64,000 bases of DNA, taken from assembly GCA_003550325.1 (NCBI GenBank), contig QKWP01000227.1, positions 349,198 through 413,197 of the forward strand. Direction: 5' to 3'. The notes under the pieces are model-generated. The model was not told where the DNA came from and made no database searches. It worked only from the letters and a program-made list of their open reading frames with translations. The first letter of the stretch is position 1, and every line of letters starts with the position of its first letter. The position numbers were made by a program, and so were the translations under genes. Source of the stretch: Gigaspora rosea. Its lineage: Eukaryota > Glomeromycota > Glomeromycetes > Diversisporales > Gigasporaceae. Below are positions 37,072 to 47,445 of the stretch, one piece after another.

Positions 37072-37532
37072 TAACATTGGGGTGCGTTGCATACTATGTT
37101 AATCAAAACCATATGTGGTCATATTAAAACAGATGTACAGCCCTAATAGTTCGATAGTTTTGGGAAAACTTAGCAAAGACAAGTACTACATCCCTACAAA
37201 GAGCCATTTCTTTAAAAACGACCTAAAAAATTTACCCTTTCTTTTTTTAAGAAAAAAACATGTAGCATATTAGACCCTTTCTTTTTGCTACTTTTTTTAA
37301 AAAAACACATTGTATATTACAGTTTTTTCATGTTTAAATAAATGAAATGATTCTATACTTGTTTGTAGAGATGTAATACTAGTCTTTGCGAAAATTTATT
37401 CAAAACTATCGAACCATTAGAGCTGTACATCTATTTAAATTTATTTAAAATTTGAAACAAAAAATTTATTAATAAATTTTATTATATGTCCACATATATT
37501 TTTGATTTACATAGTATACCGCGCACCCCATC
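37072..37532. mobile_element. Foldback MITE with CTTAACATT flanks
   Basis: Long inverted arms (37072-37200 and 37370-37532) share GGGGTGCG, ATACTATGT, AGATGTACAGC, TTCGATAGTTTTG and ACATC-CTACAAA blocks. CTTAACATT occurs at both flanks (37070-37080 and 37530-37541), suggesting a 7-9 bp duplication. Non-coding. Confidence 0.6.
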
Positions 37533-39084
37533 TTAACATTTATATGTGCTAACATGTTAACATGTTATGAAGATTTTTATGGGCGATTGTATGTTAATCA
37601 TCAAGTTTACACAGAATTTGACTACTGTAAACTGCCATATAAAAGACCCGGGTCTCTTACACCCCATCAATATTAAACCTAATATTAGACTCGGGTCTAG
37701 TACATGGTGGAGCATTTGCACTATTAAATAAAGAAAAAAATCTATAGAATATGGTATGGGTAAAACTAATATGGAAATTCAAATCTCTAATGTCACAATT
37801 TCGAATTGTGATAGTATGTATGCCATATGCGGTACTATATATAATGTGACTATAAATCTTGATTGAAACTTAAACCTACGATATAATAAAAATTAGAACT
37901 TCTTACTTGAGTTAGCATTTGATAAAATTACGGGTATTTATTTTTAGTAAAATTATCTCTCATTGTAATGTTAGCTAAAAGAAATGATATGGTGGTAAAT
38001 AGTGCGGATCCGATAAAAACATAGCTTTATTCTGCTTAGCGAAGCGAGTTCACACATGAACATAAAGCTAATCTTAAAACAAGATCAATACATTTATTTA
38101 TACACTCTAAATACTGTAGTCGATTTGGATACGATTGCTAATTTGATTTTTAAATATTAGTTTAATTAGCAATAAATTTGTCAATTATAAACGGTCATGA
38201 CTATATCTTGTATTATTATATTACTGTATTATGCTACTTCTATATCTAATTTTGGTTAACATTTGGCAGCACAGCTGCCACACAGTTGAATAGATAGTTA
38301 TATTGGTCGACATATAAAAAAAAAAATTCCAATTTCCACTTTAGCGACCCGGCCAGGATATGAAAAACCAAGTGTATAATTTTGTGTGGCCTTAGCACAT
38401 ATAAATCTTTTTTTACTAAAACAATCTACCATTTTAACTTAGAAAAAGTTGTTTAGCGTAAAATTTTACATGTAATACTTAAACATAAATATAGATTATA
38501 TTAGTAAAAAAAAGTTTTACATGTGCTAATGATCAAAATTTTTGATTTTTCTTATAAAACATTATTTTTTTACTAAGATAATCTATCTTTATAACTTAGA
38601 AAAAGTTGTTCAGAATAAAATTTTACATTATATACTTTGATATTGCTTATTTATTTTTACATTTACTAATAAAATTTTAATTTTTAAAACTTAAAATTTT
38701 TTGTCAACAAAATCGTGCAATTTGATTGGTCAGAATCAGGGTGCAACATGTCGCAGGTGCGACAAATTTCTATTCCCATTTTAATAACTAATTAAATCTT
38801 GACCCAAATCTTTAATGCCCATATATAGCAATGAAATCGTATTAGTATTAGTTTAACTATTATAATTAAGTTGTACATCTTCTTTGTGATTGTTGATATT
38901 AAATCAAGAAATTGAAATCACTGCTAATTTTGAGAATGTACCATATTTATATGAAATGTAGCTAATAAACACATTACCATAACTCGTAAATAATGTAGAC
39001 ATAATATTCCATGAGAAATTATCATTATACAAGTGCAGATAAATATTTCATCAGAATACAAATTGTGAAAAAGTAGGTTCATTA

Positions 39085-39310
39085 GGCCATGTAAAGAAAA
39101 TTTTTTGGTTTTCATAACCTGGCCGGGTCAAAATTTGAAAACTTGTAAAAAAATTTTTTTATATGTTTTAATAACTGGGTGGGTTTTTAAAAAAAAATTT
39201 AAAAAACTTTATAAAATTTTTATATATAAAATTTTAAAAAAAAAACCGGCCGGCCAGATCTGTTTAAACAGTCCTATGTTATGAAAACCAAAAAATTTTT
39301 TTGTATGGCC
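39085..39310. mobile_element. 226-bp Harbinger-like MITE (TTA target)
   Basis: The ends GGCCATGTAAAGAAAATTTT and (reverse) GGCCATACAAAAAAATTTTT are flanked by TTA on both sides (39082-39084, 39311-39313). Inserted in the MULE pseudogene just upstream of its SWIM finger. Confidence 0.75.
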
Positions 39311-39444
39311 TTAACTTTGACTATATTTCAAATCATAATAATTAAACTATTAAATTGTTGATAAATATGTGATGTTAAAGCTTGAGAATAATCGAATATA
39401 TCATTAATACATTTATTATCAATTTCTTGAATCTAGAAATAAAA

Positions 39445-39930
39445 AAAACTTAATTAATATAAATTAAAATTAATTTAATAAACAATAACTCATATTGGTA
39501 GCTTTGTTTCGCTTTGCTATCTGGCTCGTTCATTTTTACTAAGGGGCATGCCATTTATTACGTGATTTTTACCATGGATACATGGTCAGAGGTAGTGATC
39601 ACGTCTATATATTATATTAATCAATCAAAATTAAATAAAGTGATCACACCATATATGGATAGGAGTAGCTACTAAGTAAAAAATATCACATAATAAATGG
39701 CATGCCCCTAAGAATACAGCAAATTAAACTTTGCTATACACTAATGTTTAGCATATTAGGTAATTTAAATTCAAACTAAATTAATAAACAATAACTTGCA
39801 TTGGTAGCTTCTCTTTGCTTTACTATCTGGCTCATTTATTCACTAAAAATCCCAGCAAACTAAATAAACTTCACTATACACTAATGTTTAATATATTAGA
39901 TAATCTAAATTCAAACTCTAAAAAAAATAA
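39445..39930. repeat. Tandem duplication of ~140 bp inside the MULE pseudogene
   Basis: Two copies of a unit containing AATAAACAATAACT, ATTGGTAGCTT, CTATCTGGCTC and TATACACTAATGTTTA. The first copy is interrupted by the MITE at 39543-39708. Confidence 0.6.
39543..39708. mobile_element. 166-bp Harbinger-like MITE (TAA target)
   Basis: The ends GGGGCATGCCATTTATTACG and (reverse) GGGGCATGCCATTTATTATG are flanked by TAA on both sides (39540-39542, 39709-39711). A diverged left half of the same family is seen at about 50058-50110 (GCTATTTATTATATAATTTT). Confidence 0.8.
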
Positions 39931-40715
39931 AATAATTTATCTGATTATTATATTTGATTCTCATGTAAAACTCTTGTAGCATGATATTGCACACTAAGAT
40001 TTATTTGATCCTGTTGCTTTTTTAAACTTGTTGGTATTAAATAAGTTTTAATAATATTATTTATAGGTTTAAAAATAATTCAATATTTTTATTACTTTCA
40101 GAAAGACATTGTATTGTACCATTTTCCAATCTATAAATGTACTATTAATATTTTTAGTTGCAAGTCTTTCTTCAAGCTCCATAAATAAATCATAAATACT
40201 AATATTTTGATAATTTAATTGTCTTTTAATAACAGAATTAGTTGTCTTAGCTCTTTGTGAAAACTGTATTTCACTATTAAATATATTAAGTGTAAATGCT
40301 TTGGCCCACGCAGACTTATAGGGATCTAAATTCCTTATAAGATAATCACTTGCATTAGGATAGTTTTTAACTAATTCTGCCCAATGATGTTTAAAAATTG
40401 AAATTGAAAGAGAATTGCGACATTGATAAAAATATTTCATAAAACTATCAAACTTGTTACCTAATTTACTTTTAGGTTCTTTGTCAAGATTTGTTCCAAA
40501 TGCCAAATACAATGAAGTGAAACCGTATTAGAAAACATTTCAGGAATGACAGAAATCATAGCTGGATCTGTATTGGTCATAAAAACAGCAGGCTTGATAT
40601 TGTTTGTAGCTTTTAATACACATTTTAATACCCAAGAATAAGATTCCCTAGCTTCATAGTCTGAGCAACTAGTCTTGAATTATGGTTATTATCAATATAA
40701 ATAAAATAATGATAA

Positions 40716-41020
40716 GGGGAGTAACAAAAATCAGGTGATTTTTTTAGGGGGGGAGGGGGGTAAAAAAGTTGAAATTATATATAAGAACCTGACTATTTAT
40801 ATATTGAGGAAGAGGGAGGGGGGTAGGCCTCTGATGAAAAATAATCAGGTAATTAATGACACTGCCCTAAGGGGAGTGACAAAAATCAGATGATTTTTTA
40901 GAGAGGGGGGAGATAAAAAAAGGTGAAATTATATATAAGAACCTGACTATATATATATTAAAAAAGAGAGAAAAAGGTAGGCCTCTGATAAAAAATAATC
41001 AGGTGATTAATGACACTGCC
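40716..41020. mobile_element. Tandem pair of ~150-bp Harbinger-like MITEs
   Basis: Copies 40716-40867 and 40871-41020 both run from GGGGAGTRAC to the complement of GGCAGTGTCATTAATCAC. They are separated by exactly one TAA and flanked by TAA (40713-40715) and TTA (41021-41023). The second copy therefore appears to have used the first copy's target duplication. They interrupt the MULE pseudogene between ...NHYDKPL and FIYIDNN. A third copy, inverted, is at 46542-46694. Confidence 0.8.
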
Positions 41021-41537
41021 TTAATGGTTTGTCATAATGATTTGTTTTGGTAGTATTATTATGAATAATTATATCATAATAACAATTCCAAAGAGCAATT
41101 TGATATAGCATCATCCAAAATAGATGTGTTAATGTATTTGTTTTTTGATCAAACTTATATTTGACATATACTGGTAAATTAATATTATTATGCTTCTGAT
41201 CTAATAGATATTCAAATAATTATGCTGCATTATTAAGATTTGAATCATTCTCATTACGAAATTGTTGTATTGCATTATAAAGATCTTTTTTTGTACAGAG
41301 TATGATGAGGATATGAAGCTTTTAATAGATGATATTGGTTAGTTGCTCCTAGATGACCTTTTTGAGTATAAAATTTAATATTTTTGAGAATTTCTTAAGT
41401 TAAATGTCAAAATTGGGAAGCAAATTAACGATTTACAAAATCTAAAATATGATTTTCATGCTTATTTTCAAATGAAGAAACTTTTAAACTACGACTATTT
41501 TTTTAATAACAAATATAAATTTTCCAAGGACAATCAA

Positions 41538-41897
41538 CACAGGTCGAAATAAAGCAAATCGGGTTCAAATCGGCATCACAAAATCCTGATATGAACCCGA
41601 TTTGAAACAGATATTTGGCACAAATAAGATACCTATAGGATACAAATTGGATTCATATCAGCTCACAAGACATATCGGCAAAACGATAGCTCAATAGGTA
41701 AATCGATAGAGCTATAAGATAAGCTCTATCGATTTACCTATTGAGCCATCATTTTGCTGATATGTCTTGTGAGCTGATATGAATCCGAATTGTATCCTAT
41801 AGGTATCTTATTTGCGCCAAATATCTGTTTCAAATCGGGTTTATATCAGGATTTTGTGATGCCAATTTGAACCTGATTTGCCTTATTTCGACCTGTG
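41538..41897. mobile_element. 360-bp foldback MITE, CACAGGTCG ends
   Basis: Almost the whole element is one palindrome (arms of ~170 bp; centre near 41718). The ends CACAGGTCGAAATAA are flanked by CAA on both sides (41535-41537, 41898-41900). A 3-bp duplication with CAC termini recalls CACTA elements, but that class is only a guess. Removing it rejoins host coding (SSAWV + DCPWKI). Confidence 0.75.
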
Positions 41898-42449
41898 CAA
41901 CCCAAGCAGAACTTTTATTCTGTTGTTTTTCTGGGGCTTTGTCTTTTATAGGTTTATATACAGAAGAATGTTGGTACAAATATGTATGCCTAATACTCTT
42001 TCTATTCAACTTTTTTGAACAATATTTTCAAATACTAAAACTATTATGGTATATAAATGCTTTTATTGATCTATTAACAACAGTTTATGAAGGAAATAAC
42101 TTTTCAGCATATAATTCCGGCCTATTAATAAAATATCTTTATCTGAACTCAAGCCACCACTTTTATTAGTATTTTCGTCATTATATTCAAAGTCATTTTC
42201 TACAAGCCCTATTTCAGATTCATTATTTTCCACAAGATCTATCTCAGATTTATCATTTTTTACAAGCCCTATTTTGGATTCATTGTTTTCTACAAGTACT
42301 ATCTCAGGTTCGTTATTTAAAAGGTTTGTATCAAAATCAAATTCATTACTTAAAAAGTTCATATCTTTAATAGTATTTATAGTGTTATTCATAATAGCTT
42401 TGCTAAAATAAAGATAAGAATTGGTTCTAAAGTATAACCTAATAGACAC

Positions 42450-43350
42450 TTTCCAGAATTAGGTACAATTTTGGCTGACTTTGACCATAACCGTTAGACT
42501 TTAATGTTCTTTGAGATATGATATCAACCAACGAACACTTTCATAAGATATTAAAAAAAGCCAACCAACTATTTATAATAAATCGGTAGCTCTTAAAGTA
42601 AAAAAACTTTCTATTTAAGATTAATCATATACAATCAAATTTTGGTTCAAAAATGCATTGTTTATATATACAGTTAACTCTCTCTAATCCGAACTGCTGG
42701 GCTGCTTTTTTTTACTATGTAAAAATTTGAAAAAGTTCAGTTTTCAAAAAGTTATATATGGCTTATCTGAACTTTATAATAAAATTTACAAATGTTCTAG
42801 AAGATTTTGTTTAGTTTAGAGAGAGTTTAATAGTGTTTAGTTTAGAAAGGTTCAGATTAGAGAAAGGCGACTGTATTTATATAAATACATAATAATATAT
42901 AGATTCTACTATAAATTCATATTACATATTTAATTATCTAATATGCATATTAGTAGTACGATATATTTAGGCAAAATTGCCCTAGCCGTTATATAGATTT
43001 TGCCTATTATATATAGTATATTATATTATATATAGAACCTAATAATTGCTCTACCCCATTTCCCTAAAAAATCAGCTAATAAATGGTACTCCTCTTATCT
43101 TAAATGCTTAGGAGGCATCCATAAATAATGTTATATACCTTCATATAGTAGCACTTGACCCCCAGACTATATAAAAAAAATTCAAAATCTATATGTTTAT
43201 ATATAAAATTTTACAAAAACTTGAATATTTTATTACACAGTAATCTGATTTAGATGATTTAGATGTCATTCGATTCATCTCTGTGAGACAAATCCAATGA
43301 TACCAAAATCATATCATTTGGATTACTAGATCGCAAGATATTCACAAAAA
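42450..43350. other. AT-rich intergenic with hairpin repeat
   Basis: No gene. A palindromic unit at 43246-43335 (GATTTAGATGTCATTCGATT / AATGATACCAAAATCATATC, outer ACTAGATCGCAAG) belongs to the family seen at 3.9-4.2 kb. Confidence 0.45.
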
Positions 43351-43477
43351 CTATTGGTTATATAGTTGTTTTTTTTTTCCACCTCCTGCCGTATCATTAT
43401 CGCCCGGATACGGTATACTAGTCCATTTACGCTATGACTGTGGCCAACACTTGAGATCAGGGTATTACCATTAAACC

Positions 43478-45227
43478 AGGACCCCGGACAATTATATAAT
43501 GTGGTATGCAATCCAATTATAAGATTTGAAAAAATCTACCCCAAAAATTTTTAGATTTTATACCCACTTTTATACATACTACATATAAAAATTCTAAAAT
43601 TTACCTAAACTTTTACCTACCAGATACAAAAAATTTTTTATTTACTATAGCTTGACCAAATTAAGATAAATTTTAAATTTTATAAAGTGATAATTTATTA
43701 GAATAATCTTAATGCTCAAAATTTCAAGTAAAATAAATAAGTTAGAAATAATTAGTAAAATTTTGTGAATCATAAGATTTTAGAATTTTATTAGTAAAAT
43801 TCTATAAATTCTTAAAATACACAAATTTTTATTAATTAATTCTAACAAAATGCACTAAGTAAACTTGTTCAGCACCTAAAAATACATTAAATCGGCAGGG
43901 TTGTTTTTATTTTACTTGAAATTTGGAGAAAAGATGCATAATTTTGGATTTTTGATCAAAAAAGTCAAATTTAAGCATCTTTTCTCCAAATTTCAAGTAA
44001 AATAAAAACAAGACTGCTGATTTAATGTATTTTTAGGTGCTGAACAAGTTTACTTAGTGCATTTTGTTAGAATTAATTAATAAAAATTTGTGAATTATAA
44101 GATTTTATAGAATTTTATTAATAAAATTCTATAAAATCTTATGATTCACAAAATTTTACTAATTAATTCTAACTTAATGCACTAAGTAAACTTGTTCAGC
44201 ACCTAAAAATACATTAAATCGGCAGGGTTGTTTTTATTTTACTTGAAATTTGGAGAAAAGATGCTTAAATTTGACTTTTTTGATCAAAAATCCAAAATTA
44301 TGCATCTTTTCTCCAAATTTCAAGTAAAATAAAAACAACCCTGCCGATTTAATGTATTTTTAGGTGCTGAACAAGTTTACTTAGTGCATTTTGTTAGAAT
44401 TAATTAATAAAAATTTGTGAATTTTAAGAATTTATAGAATTTTACTAATAAAATTCTATAAAATCTTATTATTCACAAAATTTTACTAATTAATTCTAAC
44501 TTAATGCACTAAGTAAACTTGTTCAGCACCTAAAAATTCATTAAATCGGCAGAGTTATTTTTATTTTACTTGAAATTTGGAGATAAGATATTAAAATTTG
44601 TCTTTTTTGATCAAAAATCCAAAATTGTACATCAAATCTCTAAATTACAAGTAAAATAAAAACAAAAAGCCAGTTTGATGCATGTTTAGGTGCTAAACAA
44701 GTTTAGTTAGTGCATTTTGTTAGAATTAATTAATAAATATTTGTGAATTATAAGATTTTATAAAATTTTATTAATAAAATTCTATAAAATCTTATGATTC
44801 ATAAAATTTTACTAATTTATTCTAACAAAATGCACTAAGCAAACTTGTTCAGCGCCAAAAAATACATATAAATATATTCAGACTCGGACCAGTTTGCAGA
44901 CTTCAGACCAGACCCTGACTGGACTCATAGTCTGGTCTGAAGTCTGAAATTAGTAAAATTTAGAGTCAGAGTCTGGTCTGATCCCGGACCGGACCTAGGA
45001 GCACTATATTCTATAATAGTATAATAATTTACCTCATTATATCATACTACCTTAAAAATTGTAAAAATTTACCTATAAAACATGCTACTACTATTTTTTT
45101 ATTTACCTCATTTTACCCCCACATTTTTTTAAAAAACTCATTTTTTACATACCACCTTTTAAATTTTTTTTTAAAAAATTTATCTCATTTCATACATACC
45201 AGATTAAATATAATTGCCTGGGGTCCT
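43478..45227. mobile_element. 1.75-kb AGGACCCC element nested in the SINE, with palindrome array
   Basis: The ends AGGACCCCGGACAATTATAT and (reverse) AGGACCCCAGGCAATTATAT carry a perfect 8-bp duplication, ATTAAACC (43470-43477, 45228-45235). The interior (43840-44860) has three tandem palindromic units of ~320-340 bp. Their arms contain CACTAAGTAAACTTGTTCAG and TTACTTGAAATTTGGAGA, and they are joined by AATTCTATAAAATCTTAT palindromes. A separate block at 44880-45000 repeats GGTCTGAAGTCTG-type words in both orientations. Non-coding. Confidence 0.85.
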
Positions 45228-45519
45228 ATTAAACCCCTGCAATATTCCTGATACCCTACTCTGTAACTAGTACGACGACCCCGACGGCTTTACCCGCCCA
45301 TGGCTGAGGGTCACTGGTTTTGTTGTTTCAACTCCCACTCGGAGACCAGTAACTTTCTACCTTCTTCTCCGTTGGTATTACCGTTCTGCCCATAACCAGA
45401 AAGCAGCACCACAAGTTCATGCAGTATCTTGTGATCAGACTTCGGCCTCACATTACGTTTTGTGACTTCAGTTATTCAAAATCGGGGTTCTGACTATTAA
45501 ATCCAAATTACCGCCAAGT

Positions 45520-45574
45520 GGAATTGAACCGGCAACCTTGCGATTTGCAACCTCAGAGCATAACCGCTATGCTA
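45520..45574 (-). promoter_or_regulatory. RNA polymerase III A and B boxes of the SINE
   Basis: Minus strand TAGCATAGCGG (45574-45564) fits the A box TRGYNNARNGG except at the Y position. GGTTCAATTCC (45530-45520) fits the B box GGTTCRANTCC exactly. The spacing is that of a tRNA gene. The acceptor and anticodon stems have mismatches, so it is tRNA-derived rather than a working tRNA gene. Confidence 0.8.
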
Positions 45575-45654
45575 TCGACCCAGAGGTCCACTATTGGTTA
45601 TATAGTAATTTTATAAGAAAAGATATATTCAATAGTATTTTGCCAATAACTTCT

Positions 45655-45760
45655 GATTTAGTAATCCAAATGAAATAAACTGGTACTATTTGACTCCTCT
45701 TACAAAGATAAATCAAATAGTACCAAAATCATTAAATTTGGACTACTGGATTAGATTTTA
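45655..45760. repeat. Hairpin repeat of the 3.9-kb family
   Basis: The arms TTAGTAATCCAAATGA and AAATTTGGACTACTGGATTA enclose GGTACTATTTGACT / AAATAGTACCAAAATC. Confidence 0.5.
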
Positions 45761-45795
45761 TACAGTACGAAATAGTAAAAGACATTCAATTTATA

Positions 45796-46317
45796 TAAAG
45801 GTCTGACTCAGTGAATAATATATTCGAAAATTCACTGAATATTTAAATATTCGAATATTAATTTTTTCACTGAATGAATATTTGAATATTTAAAATTTCA
45901 TTGAATATATTTATTGAATATTTATTGAATATATATATATTATATATAATTTTATAATTTTATTTTATTTTTTAATAATTTATTTGCAATTTTATTGGCT
46001 AATTTAAAGGTAGGGTATCTGTTTACATCAGGTCCCTGTAATTTAGGGCTTATCTTAGCCAAAAAAGGAAATGATCTACAATATTATCCAATTAAAAATG
46101 GGGTCCCATTAATTTAGGGCTTATACCGAATAAAAAGATACTCTACCCTTAAGTAAAATAGTTAATGATTTTTTAAATTTGAAATATATTTAATATTCAA
46201 TGAATATTCAGTAAATATTCAATTATTTATTCAAAAATTTTGAACAAATATTCGAATACTAAAAAATTGAACAAATGAATATTCAGATGCTAATTTTTTG
46301 AACAAGTCAAACCTCTA
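45796..46317. mobile_element. hAT-type MITE rich in TGAATATT words
   Basis: The ends TAAAGGTCTGACTCAG and (reverse) TAGAGGTTTGACTTG fit YARNG. A perfect 8-bp duplication, AATTTATA, stands at 45788-45795 and 46318-46325. The subterminal regions are dense in ATTGAATATT/TTGAATATTT. It contains the nested MITE 46008-46149. Confidence 0.8.
46008..46149. mobile_element. 142-bp MITE nested in the hAT MITE
   Basis: The ends AGGTAGGGTATCTG and (reverse) AGGGTAGAGTATCT are flanked by TAA (46005-46007, 46150-46152). TTTAGGGCTTAT is repeated inside. Probably Harbinger-like. Confidence 0.6.
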
Positions 46318-46541
46318 AATTTATACATATAGGCGCCAATTTTGGGTGTTTATATAATCAATTCTGATTGGCTAATTTTTGTGTAATTGATTTTGATTGT
46401 CTAAAAACCTATATATTTTCTTTTTTTTTTAAACACTAATTTTTTAAACTCATATAAACTTTAATGCCTTATAACTTCTTTAAAATTAAAAATAAGAAAA
46501 ATTCCTCTAACAGAAATATAGTCTATCTAAAAAGCTATTAA

Positions 46542-46694
46542 GGGCAGTGTCATTAATCACCTGATTATTTTTTATCAGAGGCCTACCCCTCCTCCCTCTT
46601 CCTCAATATATAAATAGTCAGGTTCTTATATATAATTTCAACTTTTTTTACCCCCCTCCCCCCCTAAAAAATCACCTGATTTTTGTTACTCCCC
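46542..46694. mobile_element. 153-bp Harbinger-like MITE (third copy)
   Basis: The ends GGGCAGTGTCATTAATCACC and (reverse) GGGGAGTAACAAAAATCAGG are flanked by TAA on both sides (46539-46541, 46695-46697). Inverted relative to the tandem pair at 40716-41020; the interior GGCCTACC and AGTCAGGTTCTTATATATAA blocks are shared. Confidence 0.85.
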
Positions 46695-46697
46695 TAA

Positions 46698-47437
46698 TTT
46701 GTCAGAGGGTTTTGAGATTTAATTTTTTTTAAAAAAAGTTATAACAATTTTAAAGCTTTATTACTGTTTTACTAATAACGAGTAGATATTTTTTACTGTT
46801 CGGTACTGTACAATTTTTTTTAAAAAAATTATATTATATTTTTTTGACTCTCTTCTACTTATTGAGAAAACTGTTATATTTTGTCTGATCTCTCTCTTGC
46901 ATAATGTTATTTATAGATGCCCTCTTAGAAACAAGTTCTATGACTATTAATATTAATTAATTTATTAATCAATTAGTTGGTATTCAAAAAGTTCAATTGA
47001 TTAGTTGTTAACTAATCAACTAATCAATTGTAATACTAGAAGAAAGTAGGGCTCTAATAAAAAAAATTAGATGATAAATAACATGGTCTTTAATTATATT
47101 GATTTTGCAAAATAATATAATCCACAGACAATAAATATGTTTGATATAACAGATTTTATATAACCTTGTAAATACTTATTTGTTTTAATATAATGAACTT
47201 TAAAATTTTACACTAAATTAAGATAATAAAGTAGTATTGTATTTTGTACTATCTAAAAAAAAATTTAGTTTTTTAAGGTCTTATTAGCATTAACAAGATA
47301 GAGAGAATATTTGGAATTAAATAGAATTAATAAAACTAAACATTTTATTTATCTATTTGAAAATTTTTATAACTATTATAAAAAATATTTTTTTTGTAAG
47401 ATGTATAAAGTACAAGTACAACAGTAGTACAACATAT
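46698..47437. other. AT-rich intergenic, no gene seen
   Basis: Contains an AATTGATTAGTTGTTAACTA-type palindrome (about 46990-47030) and T/A tracts. No coding signal. Confidence 0.5.
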
Positions 47438-47445
47438 ATAATAGC

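Larger units (their letters stand above)
33915..38777. mobile_element. 4.9-kb element with 9-bp target duplication inside the MULE pseudogene
   Basis: The ends GGGAAAATAAATTTGTCGC and (reverse) GGGAATAGAAATTTGTCGC are followed by inverted sequence containing CCAATCAAAT and TTCTGAACAACTTTTTCTAAG. The flanks ATGTTAATA (33906-33914) and ATTTTAATA (38778-38786) are 8/9 identical, consistent with a Mutator-type 9-bp duplication. The host transposase sequence resumes on both sides in the right order. The interior carries a retroelement (34138-35302), a MITE (35377-35556), LTR-like sequence and foldbacks, and no transposase. Confidence 0.65.
33572..42449 (-). pseudogene. FAR1/SWIM-type MULE transposase gene, opened by nested insertions
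   Basis: Coding pieces in order on the minus strand: 42449-42063 (acidic 10-residue repeats such as VENNESEIGL); 42130-41898 (YKPIKDKAPEKQQNKSSAWV); 41537-41024 (DCPWKIYICY, then KGHLGATNQYHLLKASYPHH and LFWMMLYQIALWNC); 40715-40500 (FIYIDNNHNSRLVAQ, SWVLKCVLKATNNIKPAVF, LHCIWHLEQ); 40512-40069 (FYQCRNSLSIS, DPYKSAWAKAFTLNIF); 40069-39950; 39440-39314; 39081-38787 (SWIM finger CTCIMIISHGILCLH); 33914-33572 (YGKLWSVAY, AT-hook KGRPGSRRP, end LKEKYLAQLLKY). This is the FAR1-like DNA-binding, DDE, SWIM, AT-hook order of MULE transposases. Several frameshifts and stops make it dead. Insertions: 41538-41897, 40716-41020, 39543-39708, 39085-39310 and 33915-38777. Confidence 0.75.
43351..45606 (-). 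mobile_element. tRNA-derived SINE with 16-bp duplication (split by nested element)
   Basis: CTATTGGTTATATAGT is repeated exactly at 43351-43366 and 45591-45606. On the minus strand the element starts at 45590 with a tRNA-like head, runs to about 45236, is interrupted by the element 43478-45227, and ends at 43370-43380 in an A-run directly before the duplication. Its own length is about 466 bp. The head contains an A box and a perfect B box (next entry), and the folded head has a GCA anticodon loop, closest to tRNA-Cys. It would be moved by a LINE reverse transcriptase in trans. Confidence 0.85.

Noticed and set aside
43326-43511. 61-codon minus-strand frame
   Set aside because: It overlaps the SINE tail, the duplication and the nested-element boundary.
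45500-45590. Possible functional tRNA-Cys gene
   Set aside because: A and B boxes are good but stems have mismatches, and the sequence is the head of a SINE with poly(A) and a 16-bp duplication.
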